This document shows positions 48,663-57,216 of a stretch of 64,000 nt of DNA, piece by piece. The first letter of the stretch is position 1, and the number at the start of each line of letters is the position of its first letter. Source of the DNA: Haloactinospora alba (GTDB taxonomy: Bacteria > Actinomycetota > Actinomycetes > Streptosporangiales > Streptosporangiaceae); assembly GCF_006717075.1 (NCBI RefSeq), contig NZ_VFQC01000001.1:3271501-3335500 (forward strand), written 5' to 3'. The notes under the pieces were generated by a model. It made no database searches. It had not been told where the DNA came from and saw nothing but the letters and a program-made list of their open reading frames with translations. Made by a program: the position numbers and the translations under genes.

Positions 48663-49193
48663 TTAGGCGGCTTCCGCCTCCGACCGCTTGTCCTGCAGCG
48701 CCTGAGCGAGACGTGCGGTCTTGGTCGGTAGCGCCTGGAACAGCCGGGCGGTCTCGCCTTGTTTGGCCTTGAACGCGCCGGCCAGCTTCCCCAGTAGAAC
48801 TTCGCGGGACTCGAGATCGGCCATCTTGGTGACGTCCTCGGGCGACATCGCCTTACCGTCGATGACACCGCCCTTGATCACCAGCCGCGGGTTTGCCTTC
48901 GAGAAGTCACGCAGGCCCTTGGCGGCCTCGACAACGTCCCCACGGACGAAGGCGATGGCGCAGGGGCCTTCGAAGAGGTCAAGGACTTGCTCACCAAGAC
49001 CGGCCTCTTTGACGGCGATCCTGCTCAGCGTGTTCTTGACGATACGAAAACGCGCGGTCTGGCCGAGGCTGCGACGCAGTTCAGCCAACTGCGACACAGA
49101 GAGCCCCCGGTATTCGGTCAGCACGGCGCCCTGCGAGCCCAGGAATTCGTCCTTGAGCTCCGCGACGGCGGCTGCCTTATCCGGCCTCGCCAT
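48663..49193 (-). CDS. rplJ: 50S ribosomal protein L10
   Basis: A 176-residue stalk base protein. MARPDKAAAVAELKDEFLGS, AVLTEYRGLSVSQLAELRRS and VKNTLSRIAVKEAGLG bind 23S rRNA near L11. FEGPCAIAFVRGDVVEAAKG follows; the C-terminal helices that hold L12 dimers are LAGAFKAKQGETARLFQALP and onward. The ATG at 49193 is preferred to an upstream GTG. L10 is expected to bind the leader upstream and repress itself. Confidence 0.97.
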   Translation of the reverse strand: MARPDKAAAVAELKDEFLGSQGAVLTEYRGLSVSQLAELRRSLGQTARFRIVKNTLSRIAVKEAGLGEQVLDLFEGPCAIAFVRGDVVEAAKGLRDFSKANPRLVIKGGVIDGKAMSPEDVTKMADLESREVLLGKLAGAFKAKQGETARLFQALPTKTARLAQALQDKRSEAEAA

Positions 49194-49259
49194 GGGACTC
49201 CTTCCAACAGTGAACGCCGGCGGATCCCAAGGGGCCACGCGAACGAGCCCGGCAGGCAG

Positions 49260-49403
49260 AAAAAAAGCCCCGGCGCAGGCGCGCGGGGCGGGCGCGACCC
49301 GTTGGGAGCGGGGTCAGCGCACATCACATCGCACCTACGCAGGCCGCCCATTCGCATGGGACCTTGGGTCACCCGTCGGGTGACGACCGGCGGTCTTCGG
49401 TAG
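49260..49403 (-). ncRNA. L10 leader (autoregulatory mRNA leader with attenuator)
   Basis: Just after a -10-like TAGGAT (49409-49414, minus strand) the RNA reads CCGAAGACCGCCGGTCGTC and then GGCCTGCGTAGGTGCGATG, the conserved kink-turn region seen in actinobacterial L10 leaders. It ends in a rho-independent hairpin: GCCCC (49285-49289) pairs with GGGGC (49267-49271), followed by seven T. L10(L12) binding should shift this structure to control rplJL. The leader is followed by 66 bases to the rplJ start. Confidence 0.8.
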
Positions 49404-49491
49404 TAACCATCCTACCCGGGGCAACGGGGTGCTCGAGACGCCGCGGGCGCTCGGCCACCCCGTCGGCACCGGTGCGGGGTCCGGACCCCTG

Positions 49492-49655
49492 GGTCCTGTT
49501 TTCGGACGCTGTTCGTCGCGAGCGGCGTCTCCGGTGCCGCCCGGCAAGGCCGGTCAGGGAGGCGGAGCGGATCCTCCGCCGACCGACGGGAACGCCGCCG
49601 GGCGGTGTCCTGGGGCGGCGCGCAGCAGGACAAGCGTCCGAAAAACAGGACCTAG
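49492..49655. mobile_element. Short inverted-repeat element, copy B (about 165 bp, MITE-like)
   Basis: The left end GGTCCTGTTTTCGGACGCT (49492) and the right end, read on the minus strand, GGTCCTGTTTTTCGGACGCT match over 19 of 20 bases as terminal inverted repeats. The right end continues TGTCCTGCTGCGCG as in the other copies. CTAG at the right edge supplies the stop of the lipoprotein gene. No transposase is encoded inside. Confidence 0.7.
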
Positions 49656-50425
49656 TAGCTCGGAGTCTCCAGGCCCCCCATCATGTCCTCCATCGAGCCG
49701 ATCTCGTCCTCGCTGGGGTAGTCGATCTCGACGCCCTGGTTGAACTCGTCGAACGTCATGCTCGTGTCGAAGCTCGAGCCGTCCGTGCTGTTCACCTTGC
49801 GGGGGAAGCCGTCGTCATCGATCCACACCTCGAAGTCGATGCTGTCGATGTTGTTCTCCTCGTAGTACTGCTTGCTGGCGTCCTTGAGGTCCCCCTCCTC
49901 GAGCTCGGCGAGGGCCTCCTCGACGGTGTAGCTGCCGGAGTACTTCGTGGTCTCCGTCCCCTCGACGGTCTCGGAGCCCTCCTCGGTGACGTCCTCGGCC
50001 GCGAGCATCATCTCCACCTCGGCGGCCGGGTTCTGCGCCTCCAGGTCCATCTCCGAGCCCAGTCCGTCGCTCTCTCCGACACGCAGCCACTCCGGACCGG
50101 AGGAGGGGGCCATCTCCCCCATACCCGAGCCGGCCTCCATGAGCATCTCGTCGCCGCGCATCAGCATGGTCGACTCGGTCCCCTGGTACTCCGTCAGCAT
50201 CTTGATCGTCGGCTCGGGCTCGGCGGTGTACTCCATCTCCATGTCCCCGACGCCGCCCTCGGAGAACGACATGGTGGCGGTGTAGCTGTCGACCTCCGCC
50301 GTCTGCTCGGCCATGTTGCTCACGATCTCGACCGGAGTCTGTCCCAGGCCCGGGACGAGCCCGCAGCCGGAAGCGAACACGGCGATTCCGGCACCCGCAG
50401 CGATACCGGTGGTCCTTCTCAACAT
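49652..50425 (-). CDS. Secreted lipoprotein, LppX/LprAFG-like
   Basis: A 257-residue protein with a lipoprotein signal: MLRRTTGIAAGAGIAVFASG then Cys21 in the lipobox ASGC. The mature part is very acidic (many Glu, Asp, Met) and shows an alternating beta pattern (SYTATMSFSEGGVGDMEMEY; KYSGSYTVEEALAELEEGDL; EVWIDDDGFPRKVNSTDGSS) like the LolA/LppX fold that carries lipids or lipid-like cargo. The match is by pattern, not by a defining motif. It lies between rplA and rplJ, where few genomes have an inserted gene. Its TAG stop is part of the inverted-repeat element. Confidence 0.75.
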   Translation of the reverse strand: MLRRTTGIAAGAGIAVFASGCGLVPGLGQTPVEIVSNMAEQTAEVDSYTATMSFSEGGVGDMEMEYTAEPEPTIKMLTEYQGTESTMLMRGDEMLMEAGSGMGEMAPSSGPEWLRVGESDGLGSEMDLEAQNPAAEVEMMLAAEDVTEEGSETVEGTETTKYSGSYTVEEALAELEEGDLKDASKQYYEENNIDSIDFEVWIDDDGFPRKVNSTDGSSFDTSMTFDEFNQGVEIDYPSEDEIGSMEDMMGGLETPSY

Positions 50426-50625
50426 AGGTAAACAACTCCCCACTTCGTCGCCAGCCGCACCCGGCCGGAACGGGTTATCCGGGGCATACGACGCAGGGTC
50501 CGGCGCCGCGGTTCCCGCCGCCGGACGTCCGAACCGGAGAACGGGCGTGTGCCCCGAGCGCGGGGACCAGCCGCGCCCGGACTGTCCGCCCCCGGAGAGC
50601 GCGCACGGCAGCACCGCGCATGACA

Positions 50626-50659
50626 GCGCCCCGGCCCGGAGGGAACCGGACCGGGGCGC
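50626..50659 (-). terminator. Terminator downstream of rplA
   Basis: GCGCCCCGG (50626-50634) pairs with CCGGGGCGC (50651-50659), with CCGG pairs inside, 22 bases after the rplA stop. The remaining 50426-50625 shows no gene. Confidence 0.7.
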
Positions 50660-50680
50660 GCTGCCGCGTACCCGTCGCCG

Positions 50681-51388
50681 TCAGGCAGCGGCGACGCTGG
50701 GACGCGTGATGCTCGGGTCGACCGGGATACCCGGGCCCATGGTGGTGGTCATCGAGGCCCGCTTGAGGTAACGGCCCTTCGAGGCGGAGGGCTTGATCCG
50801 CAGCACCTCGTCCAGGGCGGCGCCGTAGTTCTCGACCAGCATCTGGTCGTCGAACGACAGCTTCCCGATGACGAAGTGCAGGTTCGAGTTCCGGTCCACA
50901 CGGAACTCGATCTTTCCGCCCTTGATGTCGTTCACGGCCTTGGTGACGTCCGCGGTGACGGTCCCGGTCTTCGGGTTCGGCATCATGCCGCGCGGGCCCA
51001 GGATCCGGCCGAGGCGCCCGACCTTGCCCATGAGGTCCGGAGTGGCGACAACCGCGTCGAAGTCCAGGAACCCGGCCTGGACCTGCTCGACGAGCTCGTC
51101 GTCGCCGACGTAGTCAGCGCCGGCGGCACGCGCCTGCTCGGCACGGTCCCCGGTGGCGAAGACCAGGACCCGGGCGGTCTTGCCGGTGCCGTGCGGGAGG
51201 TTGACGGTGCCGCGCACCATCTGGTCGGCCTTGCGCGGGTCGACGCCCAGACGCAGGGCGACCTCGATGGTCGCGTCGAACTTGGCGGGGCTGGTGCGCT
51301 TGGCCAGCTGTACCGCTTCCGCCGGGCTGTACAGCCGGCTGCGGTCGACGAGCTGACTCGCGTTGCGGTGATTCTTGCTGCGCTTCAC
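50681..51388 (-). CDS. rplA: 50S ribosomal protein L1
   Basis: A 235-residue L1-stalk protein. [60 protein letters not shown] and [20 protein letters not shown] are signatures. It follows rplK by 78 bases. L1 commonly represses rplK-rplA by binding their mRNA. Confidence 0.97.
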   Translation of the reverse strand: MKRSKNHRNASQLVDRSRLYSPAEAVQLAKRTSPAKFDATIEVALRLGVDPRKADQMVRGTVNLPHGTGKTARVLVFATGDRAEQARAAGADYVGDDELVEQVQAGFLDFDAVVATPDLMGKVGRLGRILGPRGMMPNPKTGTVTADVTKAVNDIKGGKIEFRVDRNSNLHFVIGKLSFDDQMLVENYGAALDEVLRIKPSASKGRYLKRASMTTTMGPGIPVDPSITRPSVAAA

Positions 51389-51466
51389 GTGAATCTCCTG
51401 TGAGACGTGTGGTGTGTCGGGCCAGCGCCTGGCCCTGCCACGGCTACCGGTTGCTGCGCCGGCTGG

Positions 51467-51895
51467 TTACGTGACCTTGATCCCCATGGAACGGGCGGTT
51501 CCCCGGACGATCTTCTCGGCGGTCTCGATGTCGTCCGTGTTGAGGTCGGGCAGCTTCGTCTGCGCGATCTCCCGGACCTGGTCGCTGGAGACCGAACCGG
51601 CGTCGGCACGCCTCGGGGTGGTCGAGCCCTTGTCCAGGCCGGCCGCCTTCAGGATCAGCTTCGGCGCCGGCGGCGTCTTGGTGACGAACGTGAAGGACCG
51701 GTCTTCGTAGATGGTGATCTCGACCGGGATCACACTGCCGCGCTGGGCTTCCGTCGCTTCGTTGTACTGCTTGCAGAAGTCCATGATGTTGACGCCGTGC
51801 GGACCGAGGGCCGTACCCACGGGCGGGGCCGGCGTCGCCTGTCCGGCGGGCAACTGGACTTTTACCAGCGCAGCAATCTTCTTCTTCGGAGGCAT
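51467..51895 (-). CDS. rplK: 50S ribosomal protein L11
   Basis: A 142-residue protein of the GTPase-associated centre: [40 protein letters not shown] and [20 protein letters not shown]. The thiostrepton-contact prolines (PAPP) are present. The next turn reads GTALGPHG where most bacteria have GPALGQHG, a two-residue departure in a highly conserved loop. The ATG at 51895 is the conserved start; the frame upstream is Arg-rich. It lies 329 bases after nusG and probably has its own promoter. Confidence 0.96.
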   Translation of the reverse strand: MPPKKKIAALVKVQLPAGQATPAPPVGTALGPHGVNIMDFCKQYNEATEAQRGSVIPVEITIYEDRSFTFVTKTPPAPKLILKAAGLDKGSTTPRRADAGSVSSDQVREIAQTKLPDLNTDDIETAEKIVRGTARSMGIKVT

Positions 51896-52135
51896 GTCGG
51901 GTCCTTTGCCTGATCTGCTGGATATTGCGGGTCCCGTCGCGCGGCGACAGCCGCGCCACACTCCACGAGGGCGCGTCAGTCGGCCCGCCCGGCAACGCGC
52001 GAGAGTGCCCTCTCACACGCACCGCCCCGTTCCTGGCGTCACTCCACCACGCTTCCGCCGGGACCCGGGCGGAAGGCACGGGCGCGTCCCACGGCATCGG
52101 GACACGGTGGGGTCACTGTACGGGCCGACCCACCA

Positions 52136-52141
52136 ATTCTA
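52136..52141 (-). promoter_or_regulatory. Candidate -10 element for rplK-rplA
   Basis: TAGAAT on the minus strand, about 240 bases upstream of rplK, in the otherwise featureless 51896-52224 gap. The -35 is weak, so this is tentative. Confidence 0.3.
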
Positions 52142-52224
52142 CGCACCCCTCGCGGGGAACACGTCCGCCGGCACCCGTACGGCACCCACCGGCCGACGGG
52201 CGTCCGGCGTCACGCGACGGCGGA

Positions 52225-53010
52225 TCAAATCTTGGAGACCTGGTTGAAACCGAGCTCCACCGGGGTCTCGCGCCCGAAGATCGAGACGAGCACCTTCAGC
52301 TTCTGGGTGTCGGAGTTGATCTCGCTCACGGTCGCCGGCAGCGTCGCGAACGGACCCTCCATCACAGTGACGGACTCGCCCACCTGGTAGGCGACGTCGC
52401 TGCGGGCCTCGCTCTTCTCCTGGACCGGCTGTTCGGCCTCCTCCTCCCCCTCGGGGGCGAGGAGGTTGGCGACCTCCTGGACGCTCAACGGAGCCGGGTT
52501 GTTGGACAGTCCGACGAAACCGGTCACACCCGGCGTGTTGCGGATGGCGGCCCAGGACTCGTCGGTGAGTTCCATACGCACCAGGACGTAGCCCGGCAGC
52601 ACCTTCTCCGTGACCTGCTGACGCTTACCGCTCTTGACCTCGGTGACCTCGTGCATGGGCACCTCGACCTGGAAGATGTACTCCTCCATGTTGAGCGACT
52701 GGGTGCGACTCTCGACGTTCGTCTTCACCCGGTTCTCGTAGCCGGAGTAGGTGTGCACCACGTACCAGTCGCCGGGAAGCAGCCGGAGCTCCATCTTGAA
52801 CTCCTCGGCGGGGCTCAGGCCGGGAGACTGGCTCGCACCGGACTCCTGCTCCTCAGTGTCACCGGCCCCCGCATCCTCGGCGCCGGACGTCTCGGCCCCG
52901 GCCGTATCGGCAGCGTCCGCCTGCTCGGCTCGCTGACCGGTCTCGTCCTCCGGCGACTGCTCCCGCTCCTCGCCGGGGAAATCGCCAGAGTTCAATGGGG
53001 ACTCGGACAC
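52225..53010 (-). CDS. nusG: Transcription termination/antitermination factor NusG
   Basis: A 261-residue protein. The first about 75 residues are an acidic disordered extension, common in actinobacteria. The NGN domain follows ([60 protein letters not shown]), and the KOW domain is [20 protein letters not shown]. It binds the beta' clamp and links RNA polymerase to Rho or the ribosome. An insert of about 20 acidic residues ([20 protein letters not shown]) lies between the domains. It follows secE by 134 bases. Confidence 0.97.
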   Translation of the reverse strand: MSESPLNSGDFPGEEREQSPEDETGQRAEQADAADTAGAETSGAEDAGAGDTEEQESGASQSPGLSPAEEFKMELRLLPGDWYVVHTYSGYENRVKTNVESRTQSLNMEEYIFQVEVPMHEVTEVKSGKRQQVTEKVLPGYVLVRMELTDESWAAIRNTPGVTGFVGLSNNPAPLSVQEVANLLAPEGEEEAEQPVQEKSEARSDVAYQVGESVTVMEGPFATLPATVSEINSDTQKLKVLVSIFGRETPVELGFNQVSKI

Positions 53011-53144
53011 GGCTGCTCTTTCTTTCGTCGGTTACGCGCTCACGAGCCGGTGCCGTGCTCGCCAGCACTGGTACCGGTCCCTGCCAGCTTACGTTCTCAC
53101 AGAAGGCGGTGGGACCATGTCGGGCGCGAAACCGCGGCGTGCCG

Positions 53145-53426
53145 CTACTGCGGTAGCCCCTGCATTCCCGGCGCGTTCTCGCCTCCGCCGTCGAACTGTC
53201 CGTACAGCCATGTGACACCCTCCCCGAAACCGAAGTCGAGCAGGTACACATAGCCGACCATGATGACGACGAACACGATGACGACGATCGTGTAGGTGAC
53301 GAGCTCGCGCCGCGTCGGCCAGCGAACCTTCCGCAGCTCTCCGACGACCTGCTTACTGAACGTCACCGGACCAGTGCGACGCTGGGGACCCTTCTCCGGC
53401 GTCGCGTCGGCGTCGGTCTGTGTCAC
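53145..53426 (-). CDS. secE: Preprotein translocase subunit SecE
   Basis: A 93-residue protein. An acidic lead is followed by the amphipathic helix VVGELRKVRWPTRRELVTYT, the family signature, and one membrane helix (IVVIVFVVIMVGYVYLLDFG). It clamps the SecY halves. It is encoded beside nusG, as in nearly all bacteria, and 112 bases from tRNA-Trp. Confidence 0.96.
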   Translation of the reverse strand: MTQTDADATPEKGPQRRTGPVTFSKQVVGELRKVRWPTRRELVTYTIVVIVFVVIMVGYVYLLDFGFGEGVTWLYGQFDGGGENAPGMQGLPQ

Positions 53427-53538
53427 CTGAGGTCCTTAGGAGTCGACGGTTCGGCTGGCACTTGCCCGGCGGGTCCCCTGGGGGACGTGATCCCCGCCGC
53501 TTCTTCGCGATGGCCCACCGCTAAGCCGGAGTCCGTTG

Positions 53539-53611
53539 CAGGGCAGGAGGGACTCGAACCCCCAACCGCCGGTTTTGGAGACCGGTGCTCTGCCAATTGA
53601 GCCACTGCCCT
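53539..53611 (-). tRNA. tRNA-Trp (anticodon CCA)
   Basis: A 73-base cloverleaf: acceptor AGGGCAG/CTGCCCT, D-arm GGCTCAATTGGCAGAGC, anticodon stem-loop CCGGTCTCCAAAACCGG with CCA, T-arm GGGGGTTCGAGTCCC, discriminator G. The full CCA end is not encoded. It lies just upstream of secE, the usual actinomycete position. Confidence 0.96.
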
Positions 53612-53804
53612 TCGGGTGTCTTCCGACACCGATACTACCCGGAACACTCTAGAGGGTGTACACCGCAGTGCGAAACCGCTCCGCGTTCCGAAGCCTCGGT
53701 TAGGGGATTCTAGAGGGTTACGCCGCCGAGCACCAACCCGGGACGGGCGCCCGGCGGCCGAAAAGAGCTGAACACCACTTGTGGCCGCGTGTAAGTATGG
53801 GTAC

Positions 53805-55013
53805 ATGACTGACCGACCTCGAATCTCGGAACGCATCGGCAACATCGCCGAGTCGGCGACGCTGGCCGTGGACGCCAAGGCCAAGGCGATGAAGGCCCAG
53901 GGCCGTCCCGTCATCGGTTTCGGCGCGGGAGAGCCCGACTTCCCCACGCCCGACTACATCGTGGACGCCGCTGCCCAGGCGTGCCGCGATCCCCGTTTCC
54001 ACCGCTACAGTCCCGCCAGCGGGCTTCCCGAGCTCAAAGAGGCCATCGCCGCCAAAACGCTGCGCGACTCCGGCTACAGCGTCGACCCCAGCCAGGTCCT
54101 GGTGACCAACGGCGGCAAGCAGGCCATCTACGAGGCGTTCGCCACCCTGCTCAACCCGGGTGACGAGGTCATCGTCATCGCCCCCTACTGGACCACGTAC
54201 CCGGAGGCCATCAAACTGGCCGGCGGTGTTCCCTCCTACGTGGTCACCGACGAGTCCACCGGCTACCGGGCCAGCGTCGAACAGTTGGAGGCCGCGCGCA
54301 CCGACCGCACCACGGTGCTGCTGTTCGTCTCCCCCTCCAACCCGACAGGGTCCGTCTACCCGCCCGAACAGGTCCGCGCCATCGGCGAGTGGGCCCGGGA
54401 CGCGGGACTGTGGGTCCTCACCGACGAGATCTACGAGCACCTGGTCTACGGCGACGCCCGTGCCGCCTCCATACCGGTCGAGGTTCCCGAGCTGGCCGAC
54501 AGCACCGTCGTCGTCAACGGGGTGGCCAAGACGTACGCGATGACGGGCTGGCGCGTGGGGTGGGCCATCGGCCCCAGCGACGTCATCAAGGCCGCGGGGA
54601 ACCTGCAGTCCCACGCCACCTCCAACGTCGCCAACGTGTCCCAGGCCGCGGCGCTCGCGGCGGTGTCCGGCGACCTCAGCGCCGTCGCCGAGATGCGTTC
54701 CGCCTTCGACCGCCGGCGCCGGACCATCGTGCGGATGCTCAACGAGATTCCCGGGGTCGTGTGCCCCGAGCCGCAGGGGGCCTTCTACGCCTACCCCTCG
54801 GTGCGGGAGCTGCTCGGTACGGAGATCGGCGGCAGGCGCCCCGGGACCACGGCCGAACTCGCCGAGGTGATCCTGGAGCAGGCCGAGGTCGCGGTCGTTC
54901 CCGGGGAGGCGTTCGGGACGCCGGGGTACCTGCGGTTGTCCTACGCCCTCGGCGACGCCGACCTCGCCGAAGGGGTGGAGCGCCTCCAGAAACTGCTGAG
55001 CGGGGCTCGCTGA
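53805..55013 (+). CDS. aspC: Pyridoxal-phosphate aminotransferase, aspartate aminotransferase type (class I)
   Basis: A 402-residue enzyme. The conserved lysine that binds PLP is in [40 protein letters not shown] (cofactor phosphate region), [31 protein letters not shown] (PLP-ring Asn) and [12 protein letters not shown] match subgroup I-gamma aspartate aminotransferases. The ATG at 53805 is preceded by TAAGTAT at -13 to -7 and no ribosome site, so the mRNA may be leaderless. The exact substrate (Asp, or broader) cannot be fixed. Confidence 0.9.
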   Translation: MTDRPRISERIGNIAESATLAVDAKAKAMKAQGRPVIGFGAGEPDFPTPDYIVDAAAQACRDPRFHRYSPASGLPELKEAIAAKTLRDSGYSVDPSQVLVTNGGKQAIYEAFATLLNPGDEVIVIAPYWTTYPEAIKLAGGVPSYVVTDESTGYRASVEQLEAARTDRTTVLLFVSPSNPTGSVYPPEQVRAIGEWARDAGLWVLTDEIYEHLVYGDARAASIPVEVPELADSTVVVNGVAKTYAMTGWRVGWAIGPSDVIKAAGNLQSHATSNVANVSQAAALAAVSGDLSAVAEMRSAFDRRRRTIVRMLNEIPGVVCPEPQGAFYAYPSVRELLGTEIGGRRPGTTAELAEVILEQAEVAVVPGEAFGTPGYLRLSYALGDADLAEGVERLQKLLSGAR

Positions 55014-55029
55014 GGCTCACCACGGTCGC

Positions 55030-55060
55030 GGGCCGCCCCCCGTCGCCGGCCAGGCGGCCC
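55030..55060 (+). terminator. Terminator after the aminotransferase gene
   Basis: GGGCCGCC (55030-55037) and GGCGGCCC (55053-55060) form an eight-base stem with a 15-base loop, followed by GATTT. Confidence 0.55.
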
Positions 55061-55181
55061 GATTTCGCCGAACCCGGACCACAGCTCCGCCGTGGACGGC
55101 ATACTGGGGCGGAAACGACGCTGTCGCCCGTGAGCACCCCCGGGTCGCAGGGGCACAGGCCCGTTTCCGCATAGGAGGCCG

Positions 55182-56207
55182 ATGGGACGCCCGATCCCCT
55201 TGCTACCGAAGGCACACCTGCACCTGCACTTCACCGGTTCCATGCGGCACGCCACGCTGGTGGAACTGGCCGAGCAGCGCGGTATACACCTGCCCCAGGC
55301 GCTGGTCCGCGAGTGGCCCCCCACGCTGCGGGCCACGGACGAACGCGGCTGGTTCCGGTTCCAGCGGCTGTACGACACCGCCCGTTCCGTGCTGCAGCAG
55401 CCGGAGGACATGTACCGGGTGCTGCGCGAGACCGCGGAGGACGAGCGGGAGGCGGGCTCCGGCTGGTTGGAGATCCAGGTGGACCCGAGCGGCTACGCGT
55501 CCCGGTTCGGTGGCCTCACCTCGACCCTGGAGCTCATCCTGCAGGCGGCCCGTGCGGCCGAGCAGGAGACGGGTGTGGGGATCGGCATCATGGTGGCCGC
55601 GAACCGGACCAAACACTCCCTGGAGGCCAAGACGCTGGCCCGTCTGGCGTCCCAGTACGCGCGGCACGGGGTGACCGCCTTCGGTCTCAGCAACGACGAA
55701 CGCCGCGGCCGGGCGCTGGACTTCGAGGGGGCGTTCCGGATCGCCCAGCGCGCCGGACTGCTGTCGGCTCCGCACGGCGGGGAGCTCCAGGGACCGCGCA
55801 GCGTGCGCGAGTGTCTGGACGAGCTCGCCGCCGACCGGATCGGCCACGGCATCCGCGCCGTCGAGGACCCCCACCTGCTGGAGCGGATCGCCACCCAGCG
55901 GGTCACGCTGGAGGTGTGCCCGAGCTCCAACGTGAGTCTGGGGGTGGTTCCCGACGTGGAGCAGGTACCGCTGCGCCGGTTGTTCGACGCGGGCGTGCCG
56001 GTGGCGCTCGGCACGGACGATCCGCTGCTGTTCGGCCCCCGCCTGGGTGAGCAGTACGAGAACGCCCGCTGGGTTTTCGGGTTCTCCGACGCGGAGCTCG
56101 CCGAGTTGGCGCGGATGTCCATCCGCGGCTCCACCGCTCCCGAGGCTGTGCGCAAGGAGCTCCTGTCCGGCGTGGAGGACTGGTTGGCGCTTCCGGCCGA
56201 GGGCTAG
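55182..56207 (+). CDS. Adenosine deaminase family protein
   Basis: A 341-residue amidohydrolase. Zinc ligands: HLHLHFTG near residue 12 (the HxH pair), His in SAPHGGELQG, and the Asp in ALGTDDPLLFG. The catalytic helper RIGHGIR is present. The classical HVHLEGT and HAGE motifs of adenosine deaminase are here HLHFTGS and HGGE, and NTDDP is GTDDP. The known alternatives in this branch include adenosine, adenine and 6-amino-6-deoxyfutalosine deamination (menaquinone synthesis), so a precise gene name is withheld. It has an AGGAGG site at 55173. Its TAG stop is in element copy C. Confidence 0.83.
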   Translation: MGRPIPLLPKAHLHLHFTGSMRHATLVELAEQRGIHLPQALVREWPPTLRATDERGWFRFQRLYDTARSVLQQPEDMYRVLRETAEDEREAGSGWLEIQVDPSGYASRFGGLTSTLELILQAARAAEQETGVGIGIMVAANRTKHSLEAKTLARLASQYARHGVTAFGLSNDERRGRALDFEGAFRIAQRAGLLSAPHGGELQGPRSVRECLDELAADRIGHGIRAVEDPHLLERIATQRVTLEVCPSSNVSLGVVPDVEQVPLRRLFDAGVPVALGTDDPLLFGPRLGEQYENARWVFGFSDAELAELARMSIRGSTAPEAVRKELLSGVEDWLALPAEG

Positions 56208-56268
56208 GTCCTGTTCTTCGGACGCTCGTCCTGCTGCGCGGCGTCCCGGCGCCGTCGGTGACAGGCCG
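56204..56268 (+). mobile_element. Short inverted-repeat element, copy C (MITE-like)
   Basis: CTAGGTCCTGTTCTTCGGAC then GCTCGTCCTGCTGCGCGGCG matches copies A and B on the opposite strand. The far end is less clear; ACAGGCC at about 56262 may be its degenerate partner. The TAG at 56205-56207 ends the deaminase gene. Confidence 0.6.
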
Positions 56269-56297
56269 CTCGCACGGCCGCGCCACCACGGCGGCCG

Positions 56298-56888
56298 TCA
56301 GGCGGCGAGCTGGGCCACTCCCCGGAACACCATCACGCCTCCCGCGAGGAGGAACAGTCCCGCGGCGCAGTTCTGGATGGCACGCTGCGGCAGTTTCTTG
56401 CCCAGCAGCGCGCCCAACCCGATGGCGATCGCGTCGGCGAGTACCATCCCGACCGTCGAACCGATCCAGACGGGAAGCCAGCCGTACTGGGCACCCACGG
56501 TGACGGTCGCCAGCATCGTCTTGTCCCCCAGCTCGGCGACGAAGAACACGACGGCGACGGTGAGCAGGCCGGAACGGATGCGGCGGGAGGCGGCGCGCTC
56601 CTCGTCCCGCTCGGTCAGCTCGTCGCCGTAGAAGGTCCACACCCCGAAGCCCAGGAACGCGAGGCCGCAGAGGAGGGTCACCCAGTCGGTCGGGATCGCC
56701 AGGTTGAGCACCTCGGCGATGAGGACGCTGAAACCGTGCACCGCCACGGTCGCGGCCGTGATGCCGAGCAGCACCGTGGCCACCCGGTAACGGGTCGCCA
56801 GGGACATGGCCACGAGCTGGGTCTTGTCCCCCATTTCCGCGGCGAAAATGGCACCGGTACTGACTCCCAGCGCTGTGAGGATTCCCAA
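56298..56888 (-). CDS. GDT1/UPF0016 family manganese exporter
   Basis: A 196-residue membrane protein with about six helices in two homologous halves. Each half carries the family signature E-x-G-D-K-T: AIFAAEMGDKTQLVAMSLAT (about residues 13-32) and VVFFVAELGDKTMLATVTVG (about 113-132). These acids bind the transported cation. Bacterial relatives (MneA, Mnx) export manganese. Control by a manganese riboswitch upstream (56976-57072) independently supports this role. The start is the TTG at 56888 and is uncertain; AGGA lies 12 bases upstream. Confidence 0.88.
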   Translation of the reverse strand: MGILTALGVSTGAIFAAEMGDKTQLVAMSLATRYRVATVLLGITAATVAVHGFSVLIAEVLNLAIPTDWVTLLCGLAFLGFGVWTFYGDELTERDEERAASRRIRSGLLTVAVVFFVAELGDKTMLATVTVGAQYGWLPVWIGSTVGMVLADAIAIGLGALLGKKLPQRAIQNCAAGLFLLAGGVMVFRGVAQLAA

Positions 56889-56975
56889 GGGCCCGCCATT
56901 CCTTTCGGATCGGGCCGGGCAAAAGCACGGTCGGCGGACATCAGAGGCTTTCGACCCGGCGCGTTGCTACCGGAC

Positions 56976-57072
56976 CGAAGGTCTCGTCCGCCGGAATCCT
57001 CGCCGGCTCGTGCGACCGGGCCGCTCAGCGGGCCAGTGTGTCGACCGCACGCATCGGGACTACTCCCCTTCG
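56976..57072 (-). ncRNA. yybP-ykoY manganese riboswitch
   Basis: Read on the minus strand, the RNA opens CGAAGG|GGAGTAG and closes GACGAGA|CCTTCG: the two conserved loops of the Mn2+ riboswitch, with CGAAGG and CCTTCG pairing perfectly as the basal stem. Between them are GC-rich hairpins. The following 88 bases to the start of the exporter gene contain the expression platform. In this class high Mn2+ switches the exporter on. I recognise it from the two loop motifs and stem alone. Confidence 0.8.
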
Positions 57073-57081
57073 ACGGGAATA

Positions 57082-57120
57082 AGCGTAACAAAAAATCCCA
57101 TTATGGCAATTAATTGTCCA
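57082..57120 (-). promoter_or_regulatory. Promoter of the Mn exporter with overlapping palindrome
   Basis: On the minus strand TTGCCA (57104-57109), 16 bases, TACGCT (57082-57087). The -35 lies inside TGGCAATTAATTGTCCA (57104-57120), whose centre CAATTAATTG is a perfect palindrome. Such a site could bind a metal regulator. Transcription would begin at about 57075, immediately before the riboswitch. The 100 bases to murB are unusually AT-rich with no gene. Confidence 0.45.
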
Positions 57121-57216
57121 GACAAAAACAACAGAACGGCACAGGGAATAAAAAAGTTCGGCGCGCCTGAAAAAACAATTCAGCTTCCCTGTCCACGCGC
57201 GGTGGCCGGGTGGCGG

